From contig CM054115.1 in NCBI GenBank assembly GCA_028673005.1, positions 58,615,407 to 58,679,406 of the forward strand: a DNA stretch of 64,000 nucleotides, given 5' to 3'. Position numbers and translations under genes: made by a program. This stretch comes from Tanypteryx hageni. Lineage: Eukaryota > Arthropoda > Insecta > Odonata > Petaluridae. Under the pieces are notes generated by a model, which searched no databases, was not told the origin of the DNA, and was given only the letters and a program-made list of their open reading frames with translations. Of this stretch, positions 1-11,991 are shown in pieces; positions within the stretch are counted from its first letter, which is position 1, and each line of letters opens with the position of its first letter.

Positions 1-620
1 TCCGTAGAAGAACAGGAATTAAAACAGACAAGCCAAGAAGCTGGAATGAAAATGAATCTTAATAAAACAAAGGTCATGTACAACTCCTTCACAGAAGATA
101 AACATCAATGGAGCAAAAGTCAAGGAAGTCACAAGCTACATTTACTTGGGTCAGCTCATCACTATGGATGGATCACTTTTTGAAGAAATTAACAGGAGAG
201 TGAAGATGGCATGGAGTGCATTAGGATGGAATGCAAACATCATCAAATAAAATATTTCAGTCTATCTAAAAAGAAGATTGTATGACCAATGTGCTCTGCC
301 AGTTTTAACCTACAGATGTGAAAAATGGACCATGACTGCCAAAACAGTTCAGTGCTTTCTAACTATGCAGAGAAGTATGGAGAGATGTATGTTAGGGATC
401 ACCCTTAAAGGCTGCTAAAGGAACAACTGGATAAGAAAGAAGATGGGAGTATGTGATGTAATTAAGAGAGTAAAAATGCTAAAGCAACAGTGGGCGAGTC
501 ATGTTGCTAAATGAAATGATCAGTGTTGGATGTCTGGTGTCTAGAAAAATAGATGGGACAGAGAGATTGTGAAGTTCTTAGGGCCAACTTGGTGGAGGGA
601 TGCAGTTGACAGGAAAAACT
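1..620 (+). mobile_element. LINE 3' end, endonuclease/reverse-transcriptase type, degraded
   Basis: Broken plus-strand frames read as the C-terminal part of a non-LTR retrotransposon polyprotein. The YLG-type block YLGQLITMDGSLFEEINRR is followed by a stretch resembling the post-RT thumb (RLYDQCALPVLTYRCEKW) and ends with a WWRDAVDR-like tail. Such endonuclease-RT LINEs are common in arthropods. Several stops and frameshifts show it is dead. The 5' part lies beyond the window edge. A short CA/TA-rich stretch (about 650-680) follows the coding remnant. Confidence 0.8.
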
Positions 621-1148
621 AGAGTCCCTCATCCTTCGTACATACGTGCACACACACACAAATATATATACGTATATACATCCGTCGGGTGCAGTTTGGG
701 TAAGCGGGTGATGCGTTGCATTAACAAATATTCATAATCTATTCAATATGTAAACACAAAAACATATAATAACACACCATTTAAAAAGATGGATAATTTT
801 TTAAATAACCTGTTGGGAATATAACATATTTATAAATTACGACAAAAGAGTAAAATGAATGAAGCCCAATATATTCCAGTATATGGTTGAATATGTGGTA
901 AAGCATACTAAAATTGGACTGAATGCATAGTTAAGCATGATTTTGAGGTTACATTTGAGTTTTGAGCTCAACATTCAACTATTTAGTTTTACTATTCTTT
1001 CTTACCAATTATGAGACGAATTGTAATTTTTATGTTTTATAATGCTTGGATATAGTTTAAAACTGTGCTAAAACAAAACTGGTTACTATGCAATTCGAGG
1101 AATACCAAACAGCTTACCCAAAAGAAAATATCCCCGCATATCACTGAC
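621..1148. other. AT-rich spacer, no gene seen
   Basis: There is no recognisable coding block, RNA gene or terminal repeat here. It separates the LINE remnant from the hAT remnant. Confidence 0.5.
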
Positions 1149-2141
1149 CAGTGCCGTGTTAAGCGGGGTGGGGCAACTGTGGCATTTTGCCCAGGGCGCC
1201 AAAACTTTGAAGGGTGCCAAAACTTTGAAAGGTGCAAATAATCAAATGTGTTAACAAAAAATGTTTTTTACTATTTATTTAAAAATTATTAACTAAAAAA
1301 CTTCTTTCTTGCTTTCTCCTCGGCAAATGTGGCAATTAATTTTGATGTATCTAATTTTTGAAACTACATCTTGCTCAATTGAAATTGTCGCTAATCTGTT
1401 TAATCCTTGAGCGATTGTTGATCTCAAATAGGTTTTCATCAGTTTCAATTCGAAAAATCTTCATTCACCACTAGCAATTATCATGGGAATTGTTAAATAC
1501 ACACGTAATGCAACCCTTGTGTTTGGCAACATGTTTTGAAAATTGCTTTTATGAATGGAGTTCAAAGCTTGTAGTGGAAGCAATTTGGCTTCATTTTTTG
1601 AAAGATCAGAAATAATTTTCAGTTCATCATAGTCCTTTGCTGATGATAATATTTTTGACCTAACTGCCCATGTTGTGAATCATAATGTACATGAATAAAA
1701 GTAATACAATCTTACTTTTTATGTAAAAATTCGTCACTGAAGAAAGTTCTTTTAAAAATTTTTAAGCACTTATAAAAACAACAAGAAACAAGAAACGACA
1801 GCTGACTTTAAAATGTCAGATCTCGGTCAATAAAATATTTATCTTTAAAAATTTATGCTTACATAGTGTTTGAATCATTGATAAAGAGAACAGCATCCAA
1901 ATATTTGACTATCCAGCCATAGATGGTGCTAATTTTTTTTTGTTTTGCACGTTGCGAAAACGGAGATTCCCAGGCATGGTCCTCATTGTGTTAATTTAAA
2001 TCATTTAATAATTATACTTTTGTTGCTGTTTGTTGTTTTTAAATAATATAATGGTTTTCAATAAAATAAACTTGCTTTAAAAAGGCACTTAAAATTATTT
2101 TGCCCTGGGTGCCACAAAGGCTCCCACCAGCTCTGCCAGTG
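1149..2141 (-). mobile_element. decayed hAT transposon with C-terminal dimerisation region
   Basis: The ends are imperfect inverted repeats of the hAT type: CAGTGCCGTGTTAAGC on the left and, reversed, CACTGGCAGAGCTGGT on the right. On the minus strand at about 1320-1680 the frame reads as the hAT family C-terminal dimerisation domain: LTIPMIIASGE, an in-frame stop, then YLRSTIAQGLNRLATISIE. Most of the transposase is deleted. I could not find a matching 8 bp target duplication, so the boundaries are approximate. Confidence 0.75.
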
Positions 2142-2559
2142 ACATATATACATATGTAATATTGTTCACATTCATCTGTGATAATACTGAGCTGAAAAGA
2201 ATTTACAGCTCTGTAACAAGTGTATTTGGGAAAATTTACTGGGTTGAGGTAAAATGTTTTATAATATTAGTGTTAGTTATGTTTAAGTTGTAAGACTTTT
2301 TAAATTTGCATTCAAATGAATATTTGAACAACCATAAAAATGGATTCTTTAGGTGCCAAACTACAGGATAATCAAAAAGAACATAAAAGTGGCGTTTTTA
2401 ATGCTGGATCAGTCTGTAATGTCACAAAGTGTGCTGTACTACTGTACTGACAAACTGTAATCAAGAGTTTGTTTTAGTCTTTCTTTTTAGTGCTTATCGT
2501 CATTGCTGAAAAGCACTATTACCTTTGTGATGTCCGCCTGTCCGTCCATATGCATATAT

Positions 2560-3445
2560 CAGGGAAGAATTGGCTAAACTGATTTCAACCAAATTTGATA
2601 CATAGAATATTCACATAAATTCATTACCAAAATGACATATTTGAACCGGAACGACTCAGCGGGGGTGCCACAATTGCAAAGTTAAACTTTTCAATAAATA
2701 TTAATTTGGAAGAAATTGGCAGAACCAATTTCAACAAAATTTTGTAAGAAGGAGGCGTACAACATAAAATAACAAAATCAAGATGTTTAGCATAGATATA
2801 GAAATCAGGGCTGCCACAATACAAGGAATAAAAAATTATTTTTACATGTATTTGTGTTACCTATACTGTCCATGTCATATTCAATCAAATTTAATATTTA
2901 TAATATACATATATATATACAAAACCATATTAGCATATTTAAACTGAATCAGCCAAACAGGGATGCCACAATTACAAATTAAACTTTCAGTAATTAAGGA
3001 TTTGGAAGGAATCGGCTGAACGGATTTCAATTAAATTGTGTATATAAAATTTGTTCAACATACAATAATGAAATCAAAATGTTTTAAGCAGAGCTAAAGA
3101 GCAGGGCTACCACAGTAAAAAGTAAAATAATATTTCTTTTACATGTATTTATAGAGAACTGACATAATGGATTTTAAACCAATATGGTATATATAATCTT
3201 TATATAAATTAATAACAAAAATAGTATATTTCAACCAGGTCGACTAAACAGGGCTACGGCAATATCAAGGTTAGAATTTTTGTGTAACTATGAATTTGGA
3301 AGGTATTTATTGGTTGAACTGATTTCAAAGGAATTTTGTTTGTAGGAATGGGAAAATGAAATGAATATGTTTAGAATGGATCAAAAAAGCAGGGCTACCA
3401 CAATATAAGGAAAAATTATTTTCTGATTTCAAAGCAAATACATTA
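2560..3445. repeat. degenerate tandem repeat, period about 295 bp, three units
   Basis: Blocks recur in the same order and strand. A 'GGxxTGCCACAAT' block lies near 2663, 2961 and 3252. A 'CAGGGCTxCCACA' block lies near 2804, 3099 and 3392. A 'TTTGGAAG...GAxxTTTCAA' block lies near 2706, 3002 and 3296. Each unit seems to be made of two related halves of about 145 bp. It is preceded (2490-2560) by a 'GTCCGCCTGTCCGTCC' stretch of the sort found in invertebrate repeat families. The short ORFs here are by-products. Confidence 0.75.
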
Positions 3446-4504
3446 GTGTACTACGGCGAATTTGGGGAAAACACTTCTGTACCATGGGAAACCCGTGTAC
3501 ACCCCTAATTGTTTAATTTAACAACAAGACCTTTTTAGCAAATAAAAATAATCCATAGAATGGAATCCTCTGTTAAGTAAGTCTTGCTAAATGCTGAATT
3601 TGAATTGATTGTTTTGTTCAAAATAACATTTCTGTTGTCATATGATAAGCTGACTGAAAAAAAGAGGATGAATTGGTACTATTTGCTTGCTCATACAGTC
3701 ATATATACTAAACTGTTCAATATTTGGTAATTTTAAAAGAATGTGTCGAACTTGTGTATTGCAACATAGGTGATTAACTGTCTACCTTGTGACAATGATT
3801 TTTATGTCTCCTTGTTACTAATAATCAAGCTCCTAGTCCAAGTTGTGATACAGAGGGATGGCGCCACACCAGTAGTCAGGTACACTGCAGTGCATGAATT
3901 GGTTGTTTATTTTGGTTCAAATGTAATTGTTATTAAAATTGTGTTGAAAGTACCCTAGTAGCCCAAAAATAATGCATTATTTTTATCCTGAATTTGCATT
4001 TGAAAATTAGCTCTTGCGATATATTTCAGGACTAGTGATTTTAGTAAGAAGTGTGGCTGAAAAGTTCTTGGCCCTATTAGGGTAGAGTTGGTTTTGAACA
4101 TTCATATCTTAGGCCTTTTCTTGATAGCCCTCCCAAAGTTTATGTACTATTTTGAAACTGTGTATACATTGCCACAATAAAGTATGTACAAGTTTCTGAT
4201 TTTTTGTGTATTTACATTTTTTCCTTGAAAATCCTCCCAAAATCTTGGGGTTGCGTTACATTTGAGGTCACCTTATATTCAAGCTAATAAGGCATATGAA
4301 TATAATCATTGTAAACACCAAACATCTATGAAGAATTTCATACCAAGCACCCCTTCTGTATAATTATTTCAGATAATAATGAATAAGTAATATGTTAGCA
4401 ATAAATAAATCATTGACTATGACTAAGATATCACAAATTTGAAACCAACCCTAACCAAATTTTATAACAATTATATATAAACTATAATAAACTTCACTAC
4501 TTAC
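3446..4504. other. AT-rich stretch, mostly unrecognised
   Basis: It holds an exon-like plus-strand block at about 3833-3890 (listed separately) and a stretch near 4050-4080 reading GGCTGAAAAGTTCTTGGCC, which resembles subterminal sequence of mariner-type MITEs. No gene is evident. It may be intron or downstream sequence of the minus-strand CFAP69 gene. Confidence 0.35.
3770..3958 (+). other. inverted, diverged copy of a CFAP69 exon block
   Basis: This 62-codon plus-strand frame contains LLVQVVIQRDG, very close to FLVQVAIHRDG encoded on the minus strand by the 39-nt exon at 4505-4543. The similarity extends at the DNA level over about 48 bp. The best reading is an inverted local duplication of the exon and its flank. 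A real plus-strand gene is less likely because there is no start or splice context. I do not assign a function. Confidence 0.35.
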
Positions 4505-7500
4505 CTGTGGCCATCCCTATGTATTGCAACTTGAACTAGGAACCTGACTATTGGGAATGAGTAAACATTAGAGAAACTGTTCTATTGCAAGTTGGACATA
4601 TGCATCTTGAATGACACCATATTGAAAAAGCTATTACTTATCAAAATCAACAAAAATTCCATATAAAAATTAAAATCATCTAAATTAATGCAAATTATTT
4701 CATCCACATATCAATCAAAAAGGCTAATACAATATAAATATATTACTTTTCCCCAAGCTCTAAGGATATAAACTCCTTAGGAAAGTGTGGTATAATGGCT
4801 GGAATGATGGTGAAAGCCATTTCAGTAATTTCTTTCCATTGTGCTGATGTCCAGGAGATAGGTGGATTCTTGCCGAATGAATATATTATCTTAAAAAGCC
4901 CTTGGAGGAACTTGACATCCTTCACCACCTAAATTAAAGAAAATTTCATAAAAATTTAATCATTTGAAAATTTCAATCAATAAGTTTTACTTATACATTC
5001 TTTTATATTGTTGTTCTTGTCTACTATGTGCATCACTTAGAGAAATTTATATCTAATTTACATCTTTTATAAGCTATATCTATTTATATCTAGTGTACCT
5101 ATCCTATTGCTATAACTGTTTATATTATAAATTGGGTTTTTAAACCCGTAAGTTTGAATAAATAAATAAATGCTGAAAGTAGCCTGAATTTTCATTGAAA
5201 TTTTTTGATCAATTTAAATGTAGTAGTAATTGATTTTTTTAAGTGGGTCAACTGCTATGGTCATTTTGCACTGTCATCAACTGGACAAACACACATAAGG
5301 GAGGAGGGAAAGCTGGTGCCAGCATTAGCCTACTCTTTACAAAAAGCACCAAGGGAGCCAACTGCTTAAGGTCCCTTCCAAAGAATGGAACACTGACTAT
5401 GTACGGTCTCCTCAAACCACACAAACAGGGGGCTGGGCAACCTCAGAAAAATCCTACTTTCACAGGATTTGTGCCCGCTGGCCCTTCGAGCAGTAGGCGA
5501 GTAGCAGCCAGCATCCTAACCACTACACCACCAGCATCCCCTTGATCAATTTAAGTACAGGTTTTCCTGTCTTTATGTGGGGGTTGTGTTCCAGGAAAGT
5601 GATGCATAAAGCATATTTGCATAAATTTGCATAATATCCGTCTCATCTCCACTCTACAATATCCACTCTCATCTCTTTTACTTTAGTACTAATACATACA
5701 GCATAAGAGATAATGAGATACTGAATGATTACCTTGCGGTGTAGTGGGGAACTTTCTTTCATTTGTATTGCACTGGCCATGTAACTGCATAAGAGCAAAT
5801 TAAAGATGCATAAAAAGAAATTCCAGTAGCAATAAGTTTGCTGCATAATAGTGAATTTGCATAAAGTGAACCCGCATAAAGAGAGTGAAACCTGTATTTG
5901 TTAATTCACATTGTGTATGACTCTGAAAAATGAATAATTATGCTGGGTGGTTATAAAGCTTAAATAGTGAGAATGTCTGAATGATGTGTAGAGTAGTATG
6001 TATGTGTAGGTAGATGTATGTAGTATGTTGGATAAATGAATGGCTATTGTATCATCAATTGAATCATTTAGATAGATTGTAAATGTGTCTTGAGATGTGA
6101 GCACTTTAGGATAGTGAGTGTTAGCACAGTGTAGGGCCAGCATAACCCAGCAAGCTCACCATGTAAAATAATGAGCAACAAAGGCCTTAGCATTGCCTCA
6201 TGGGCTACCTATAGAAATGTGCTTAACTTGTAGTACATAACAAGTAAGGTATGAGCTGCTGATGTAGACAGTAAATGGTTTTTAAAAATTTCATTAAATG
6301 TTAAAATTTATGCAGATAAGTTACCCCCATTCTGCTAGCCACTAGAACATCAACATGAAAATATACTCAACGAGGCAGAATTCTGGATCAATGGGCATGA
6401 AAACAAAGTCTCTATCTACTTTCATTTAGGAGTTAGCACATCAAACAGATGGACAACCAACTGCATTAATGGATTTTGTTGAAAAACTACTAAAAATCAT
6501 TTCATTCACACTAAACAAAACTTCTACAGTTATAAGATACGAACTAAGTTCTGACAGTGTACCAGTTTTGGATTTATTATGTAAGGTTTTTTAGTAAATT
6601 TAGTAAGTCACATCTCCTGTTGCAGTTGGCAGATTTTCACAGTGAGGCATTGAAGTGAGCATCTTTTAAGTAAGCATGAAGTTGAATATTATGATGGGTG
6701 AGAACTTCCTGTTTGTCTCAATTTTTTGATTGAATAGAAGACTGATTAGTAATAGCTTTCTGTATAATTGATAAAAATTATGATTTTTTCTAAATGCCTG
6801 TATTAAACTGATGAGTTACTTGTAAAATTACTCTTGCTGTAATATTTTAGCATAGTTAATTACAGCCATTTCATGACTTCTTTTCTGATGTTATATAATT
6901 GTATTTTATTTATTGAACTGAAATCATATGAAATATATAAGGCCTTAATATTATCCTATTGTAGGAATGCAAACAATTTTCATTCTCTTTCAATACATTT
7001 TTGAAGATACCTTAGTAATCCCTGGTGCTTGGACAAAGAAAGTACTGGATAGAAGTAAGCTTTTTTTGAACTCCAAATCTAAATCAGTTGCTGAAAACTG
7101 TAATCCAAACACTTTACTTTCATGTGAGTCATTAGCCTCTGTTGCCACTGACAGTTCTAACATATCTGTGGATAAATATTTATATGTTTCTTTATATTCA
7201 ACAGTAAAAGTACAAAATTAAATTCTATGTAATTTTTACCTTTTGCAAGGCCAGATTGGACTACATTTGGTATTGAAAATACTTCCATCAAGAGTAGTAT
7301 AATGTGCGTGAGTTCATTTCGTATTCTTTTGTATTTATCACTCTTTGTTTTCAGATAATATGTAAATGCTGCCTCCAGTGATCTGCAAATAATTTATGCT
7401 TAAAACAGATTACTCAACTGGTTGTTTTAAAAAATTTCATGCATTAAAAAAAATTATGATCATATCTTATAAGTATGAAGTTAAAATATAAGCTTACACA

Positions 7501-8336
7501 AGAGCATCCTTGGAAAGTGCTGGTGTTTTATAAGATTTTTTTGTAGATAACTTTTTATAAATTTCTAATAACTTTATTATAAAATCAAATGTTACATTTC
7601 TAACTGAATCATACTTAACAGTGACTTCATTTATCGATGTGTTTACTTTTACATCATTTGAAATGAAAACCAAGTCATTTGGATTAAGGTGAGTTATTAA
7701 TATATTTATTGTTTCTAACGAGATCATTTCCACGCCTGAAAGAAATATAATATACTTCTTACACTATAATAAAAATAGGTAATATGAAAATTTAAATGGT
7801 TTACATTAGAGATTAATTGGTACATCATTCAATCAATTAAAACATGAATACTGACCCCACTCAGAATTTAATGTTATTAATAAGCTGTTGAGATTTAGTA
7901 GATCTTGGTATAATTGATAAGATGTAGTGTCCTTCATAATTTGGTGGAATACAATAGGCAATTGACCTTTTAAAGCTGCCTCTAGGATGCATTCATTAGT
8001 TTTATATAGGAATTCAGGTGATTTGCAATCAACCAATGTTTGGGAAATAGCTGATAACAAATCGAGTTTGATGTCATCTGGTGCTCTTTGTAGCAGTTCT
8101 CCTGAATTTAGTAAAAAACATGAAAAATAATAAGACGAATATATTCGCAAAAATGAAAGCAAATAAAATATTCAACTTCATATTTGGCTCAGTGGAGCTT
8201 GGTAATGCTTAAAATATTTAAATAGTTACTTACCAAAATGTAAAAAATAAGTTGTCAGTTTATTCATTCTTGTATTTTTGTTAGTAGAGACAAGTATTAT
8301 AGAAATCGGTTCTGAAAAGTGCATGGGCATCAACAT
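4505..8336 (-). CDS. CFAP69: CFAP69 homologue, N-terminal part, seven exons
   Basis: Coding exons on the minus strand: 8336-8234, 8101-7856, 7735-7498, 7382-7240, 7165-7011, 4928-4747 and 4543-4505. All have AG/GT borders and the reading phase is preserved throughout (about 368 codons). The identification rests on matching blocks in the expected order of the vertebrate family. These are an ITHLN block, then RIRNELTHIILLLMEVFS, a DLDLEFKKSLLL block, and ISWTSAQWKEITEMAF, which corresponds to the DWSAAQHEE region. CFAP69 is an ARM-like helical protein of motile cilia and sperm flagella. The vertebrate protein is about 940 residues, so over half is missing. The minus strand reads on past 4505 after a GTAAGT donor, but I found no next exon. 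The stop codon just after 4747 is treated as intronic because GTAATA is a usable donor there. The start chosen is the ATG at 8336, the first in exon 1. The gene diverges from mRpL47. Confidence 0.75.
5205..5554 (-). mobile_element. tRNA-derived SINE with 13 bp target duplication
   Basis: Read on the minus strand, the head is tRNA-like, with an A-box-like GGTGTAGTGGTTAGGATGC and a B-box-like GGGCACAAATCC further in. The body (5218-5541) is flanked by the direct repeat TTGATCAATTTAA at 5205-5217 and 5542-5554, a target-site duplication made by LINE-type retrotransposition. It lies in a CFAP69 intron. It is GC-richer than its surroundings, which suggests a fairly young insertion. Confidence 0.8.
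5558..5894. mobile_element. Tigger/mariner-type MITE, 337 bp, TA target
   Basis: The left end reads CAGGTTTTCCTGTCTTTATG. The right end, reversed, reads CAGGTTTCACTCTCTTTATG. Both are flanked by TA (5556-5557 and 5895-5896). GCATAAA motifs recur inside. The element begins only four bases after the SINE's right target duplication. It is non-coding. Confidence 0.8.
5897..7010. other. CFAP69 intron sequence, no further feature
   Basis: AT-rich. The minus-strand frame at 5901-6143 has no recognisable protein signature and no splice sites fitting the CFAP69 phase, so I read this as intron. Confidence 0.45.
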
Positions 8337-8880
8337 ACCAAAATTCCTAATTTAATTTCTTCAAAATATGTTTTAAATGTCATATGTGATCAACAATATT
8401 CCAAATTGTCATATACAAGTGCCAAATTTTTATTACCTCCGCAATTAATTCTGGAATAGCAATTTCTTACTCATAATATTCACATGATGTTCGAACACAT
8501 TTTTAAAAGCTACATCCCATCAGGTGTCTGTTTTAAGGCAGGATTGTTTCAAATGGCCGCAAAAACTCAATAGATGGGCGATAAGCGTAGTAGTAGTAAA
8601 TGAAAATGCTGTGCGCGGTGCGCATTATCGATTGTGTACTAAATAATATTTAGAAAATGTGTACGTTCTGTGGGAGGACTAAGCGTTAATACATAACCTA
8701 TTTCCTCTTATCTAAAAAATCCACTTGTGTATGAGTTGTAGATCTTAATCGAAAAACGTACCCTGGTTATTATTTATTTTGGTTACTATCTTATAGATGT
8801 TTTAATATCAGCATGACGTGAATCTATACTATCTATACGGATGTTACACTTGTGATGTTATTTTGAATATTAAGTACTTA
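8337..8880. promoter_or_regulatory. divergent CFAP69/mRpL47 promoter region
   Basis: This interval of about 545 bp separates two start codons pointing away from each other. Near 8611-8635 it has a CpG-rich patch (GTGCGCGGTGCGC) next to ATTATCGATTGTG, which resembles the insect DRE core (TATCGATA). No TATA box stands out at a convincing distance from either start. That these sequences act as a shared promoter is inference from position and composition. Confidence 0.45.
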
Positions 8881-11800
8881 ATGGCAATGGCTCTATTAAA
8901 AAGTTTAAGGACTGTCTATTCCCGTTCAAAGTCACTCTTTCAAGCTTTTAACCATGTGAGTTTTCCAATCCTTGGAAGAGTCGGCAAATTTAATTTCAAG
9001 AGGGCATTGTCAGTGTAGGTATTATATTAAATTATATATTTTCTTTAAATAAAATTTTGGCTTCACTTTTCGTTGTTTCTTGGCAACGGTGTATTGAATT
9101 TTATCTTAATTGCTGTATTAATAGATCCATATAATCGTCCTTAATGAATGCTTTGTTAAAGAGAAAGTAACGCACCTCAACAAATATCTTCGGAAGAAGT
9201 AAACAAAAGGTTGATGGAATTTTTCGATGACAAAAAAAATTGGGGAGCGAATGAAGTTAAAATTGGGCGGGCATGGAAGAAAGACGAACTAAGATTAAAA
9301 AGCAATGTAGATCTACATAAATTATGGTAATTTCAAGTAAAACTCTTTGTTCTTCATTCGTAGTTATTTCGCACTGTAGTTATTATTTTCTTCTCTGAAA
9401 GGTATGTCCTACTTAAAGAAAGGAATATGTTATTGTCAATGGAGCATGAATCGAAGGAAGAGATGAGACTTTTTCCTAATCCAGAAAGGTTGGACAAAGT
9501 TAAAGAAAGTATGAGCAATTTGGAGGAAGTCGTTCGTGAGAGGAACCGAGCTTATTATTTACTGGAAACCGGAGAAGATGGAGAAAGACCTGGTCGACTG
9601 GCTATCAATCGCTTAGGTAATTACTTGAAACCTCGAGAGACATTCATTCGGGTGCATTATGGTTAAGAACCGCGTAAATCGTCAATAATTTAATGTTTCA
9701 TAATCATATTGGCGTATTAAGAAGAAGATAAATAATTGTGTCCCAGTTTGGTTAATGTTTATTTTTTAATTAGGTTGTTGTATAGAATCATTTTTTATTC
9801 GTAAAATTTGAATGTCTTCGTCGCAGCAAAACATTTTTCGTATTTTTTTATTTTAGCTTCTGTTTAATACCAATTGTAAGTGTTAAAATATTCCCTAAAA
9901 TATTTTTGTGTAATTTAAACTACAGGTATAAGGTACTTCTATAAGATGAGAGAATACGCAATCCCTCTATATAAAAATCTGAGGTGGTGGAGAGGACTTC
10001 AAGTGGGTTATGACGATAATCCATCTGTAAATAGATTTCTGAGGCTCTACCGAGAACAGTTGTTTTTGGCGAAAAAGAAGCGAAGAACGTGAGTATTAGC
10101 AAAAATTACAAAATGTTCATCCCCAAAAATTAACCACTTTAGTTGGTTATTCAATAATATAACCATATTAGTATGAATCAGGGCCGTGCAAAGGTACTTG
10201 GGGGCCCGGATGCAAAAGGGGTTAAGGGGCCTCGTTTATTTATGTTGAGACAAAAAATATTAAGTGGAGCATTTATTTATTAAGTAATAATTATTACAAT
10301 TATTTTAGTATTATTAAAATATAATTATAACAATATTGTTATGTTTTGATAAACAGTCAAAACAAAACCATCACCTATAATAGACATTATTAAATGTTAT
10401 CAACTTGACACACAGAGGGAATTTACACAAATATGTTTTATGTATTTTAATATTATTATATTTTGATAAATAGTCAAAATAAACAATTTTTTAAAAGCAT
10501 TTCAAATTCTATGCTCCCTCGATTGGGGCCCGCTAGATCGGGGACCCTGGTGCAGCGCATCCAATGCACCCCCCATTTGCATGGCCCTGGTATGAATGGC
10601 TGCATTTATTTCACGTGACACAAAACGTTGGAGTGAAATATCAATGATTATTTTCGTATCCATTCTGAGTATATTACAAAAAAATTTGGGTTGTTTTGCT
10701 TTTTCATTTTATTGGACTTTGTTTGCTATCTATAATCTTATCTGTTTGGCGACCTTTTATCATATTCATTTATTATTGCCATTGAAAAGTGTTTCATCTG
10801 CTGTGCTAGGTCAAAACTAAAATCAAATGCAACTTCTGCTAGATGGGAGATATTTTATTTTCCTTCTCTGTCAAATTACCTAGCTACTCAGTTGAGCAGA
10901 AAGAGATAACTAAACCTGTTCTGGAAATGAAAAGCAAGGGCTAATAAATATTATTATGTTACTGAGGCTTACGATCTTAACTCAAGACTCAGCTAATGTG
11001 AAATGCCAGATTGTCTTGGTACTTAGAAAGGTTATTGTGAGGCATACTACTTTCTCCTCTTTTATTACAAACTTTTTTATATTTACAGCCCATTGTTCAT
11101 TAATTTACAAAAACCTTTTGCTTTTATATTGCAACATAACATTTTGGTAACAGATCTGAACAAAGTTTGTCAAGGCCTGTCTGTATCTATTTTAAATGAG
11201 ATAACTTTGAGATTAATATTAAATAATATAAGACTACGCATGCGGTTGTAACCTAAAAGAGGATAGGAGTTAAATAATGTATACTTTTATTTCCATGCTG
11301 CATCATAGTAATTGAAAATGTTGTGGAATTACTCAGCTGACATTTAGTATTTTGGCATATATCACTCCAAGAAAGTGATATCTTAGTTATTAGCATATAT
11401 ATTCTAAAGGAACTTAAAACTTTATTTTTATTACTTCTTAAATCTACAAAATGGAATATATTTGCACAGTTAAGTTTTGAATCTCAACTGATTATTGATA
11501 AACCTGGAATTTAATTCTTGAAAGGAAATGTTTTGCATTTAATATAAATAGCTGCCCCAAGAATGAATGCTTCATGTGAATTATTCAGCATTACTCATAG
11601 TGCATTCATTATCTTTTGAACTTGAACATATGTTCATTTTAATGGTTATTATGTATTGTGAAAAAGATACAATTTTTGCTTTGTCAGTGAGTAATATATG
11701 GAGTTAGTGTTGTGTCATAATGAAATTTTGGTTTAAAATTATGATCACATTAAATTTTTAATATTTTGTCCAGCGACTCACTGACAATGATATTTGATGA

Positions 11801-11961
11801 TTTAATTTTTTTGCAGGCGTACCTTGAACCATGTTCAGCACTTGATGCGTAGATTCCCAAATATGGATATGGAAGCTCTTCGGCAAAAATACCCTGAAGT
11901 TGATTTTAACAAGGCACGTCTAGTAAAAAGAGCACGTGGAAATCATGAGTTCAATTCTTGA
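8881..11961 (+). CDS. mRpL47: mitochondrial ribosomal protein L47 (uL29m)
   Basis: Five exons: 8881-9014, 9162-9326, 9402-9616, 9926-10088 and 11817-11961. Together they are 822 nt encoding 273 residues, with all junctions GT/AG and in phase. The protein carries the MRP-L47/L29 signature: [11 protein letters not shown], then [28 protein letters not shown] and [16 protein letters not shown]. These are near-invariant blocks of the animal protein, which binds near the polypeptide exit of the mitochondrial large subunit. The first 45 or so residues are basic and rich in Ser and hydrophobics, as expected of a mitochondrial presequence. The usual length is about 250-270. The start at 8881 is preferred over the in-frame ATG at 8818 because it gives a normal presequence; 8887 is also possible. 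The exon 1 donor (GTAGGT at 9015) is the least certain junction. Intron 4 (1.7 kb) holds a hAT MITE. Confidence 0.95.
10179..10589. mobile_element. hAT-type MITE, 411 bp, perfect 8 bp target duplication
   Basis: The termini are CAGGGCCGTGCAAA and, reversed, CAGGGCCATGCAAA. They are flanked by the identical octamer GTATGAAT at 10171-10178 and 10590-10597. The 8 bp duplication and CAGGG ends are typical of hAT. It is non-coding, AT-rich inside with GC-rich ends, and sits in intron 4 of mRpL47. Confidence 0.9.
10598..11816. other. rest of mRpL47 intron 4
   Basis: AT-rich intron sequence. The plus-strand frames at 10596-10820 and 10956-11150 show no protein family signature. Confidence 0.5.
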
Positions 11962-11985
11962 AGAGGAAAAGTGAACTGTGTTAGC

Positions 11986-11991
11986 AATAAA
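11986..11991 (+). terminator. polyadenylation signal of mRpL47
   Basis: AATAAA lies 25 nt after the mRpL47 stop codon. A second copy at 12162-12167 could serve a longer transcript. Confidence 0.5.

Noticed and set aside
4743..4746. Stop codon as the end of CFAP69
   Set aside because: The reading continues in phase through a GTAATA donor to the 39-nt exon, and the family protein is far longer. RNA data could reverse this.
6967..7221. 84-codon plus-strand ORF
   Set aside because: It is antisense to CFAP69 exon 5 (7011-7165), whose minus-strand reading fits the family and splice phase.
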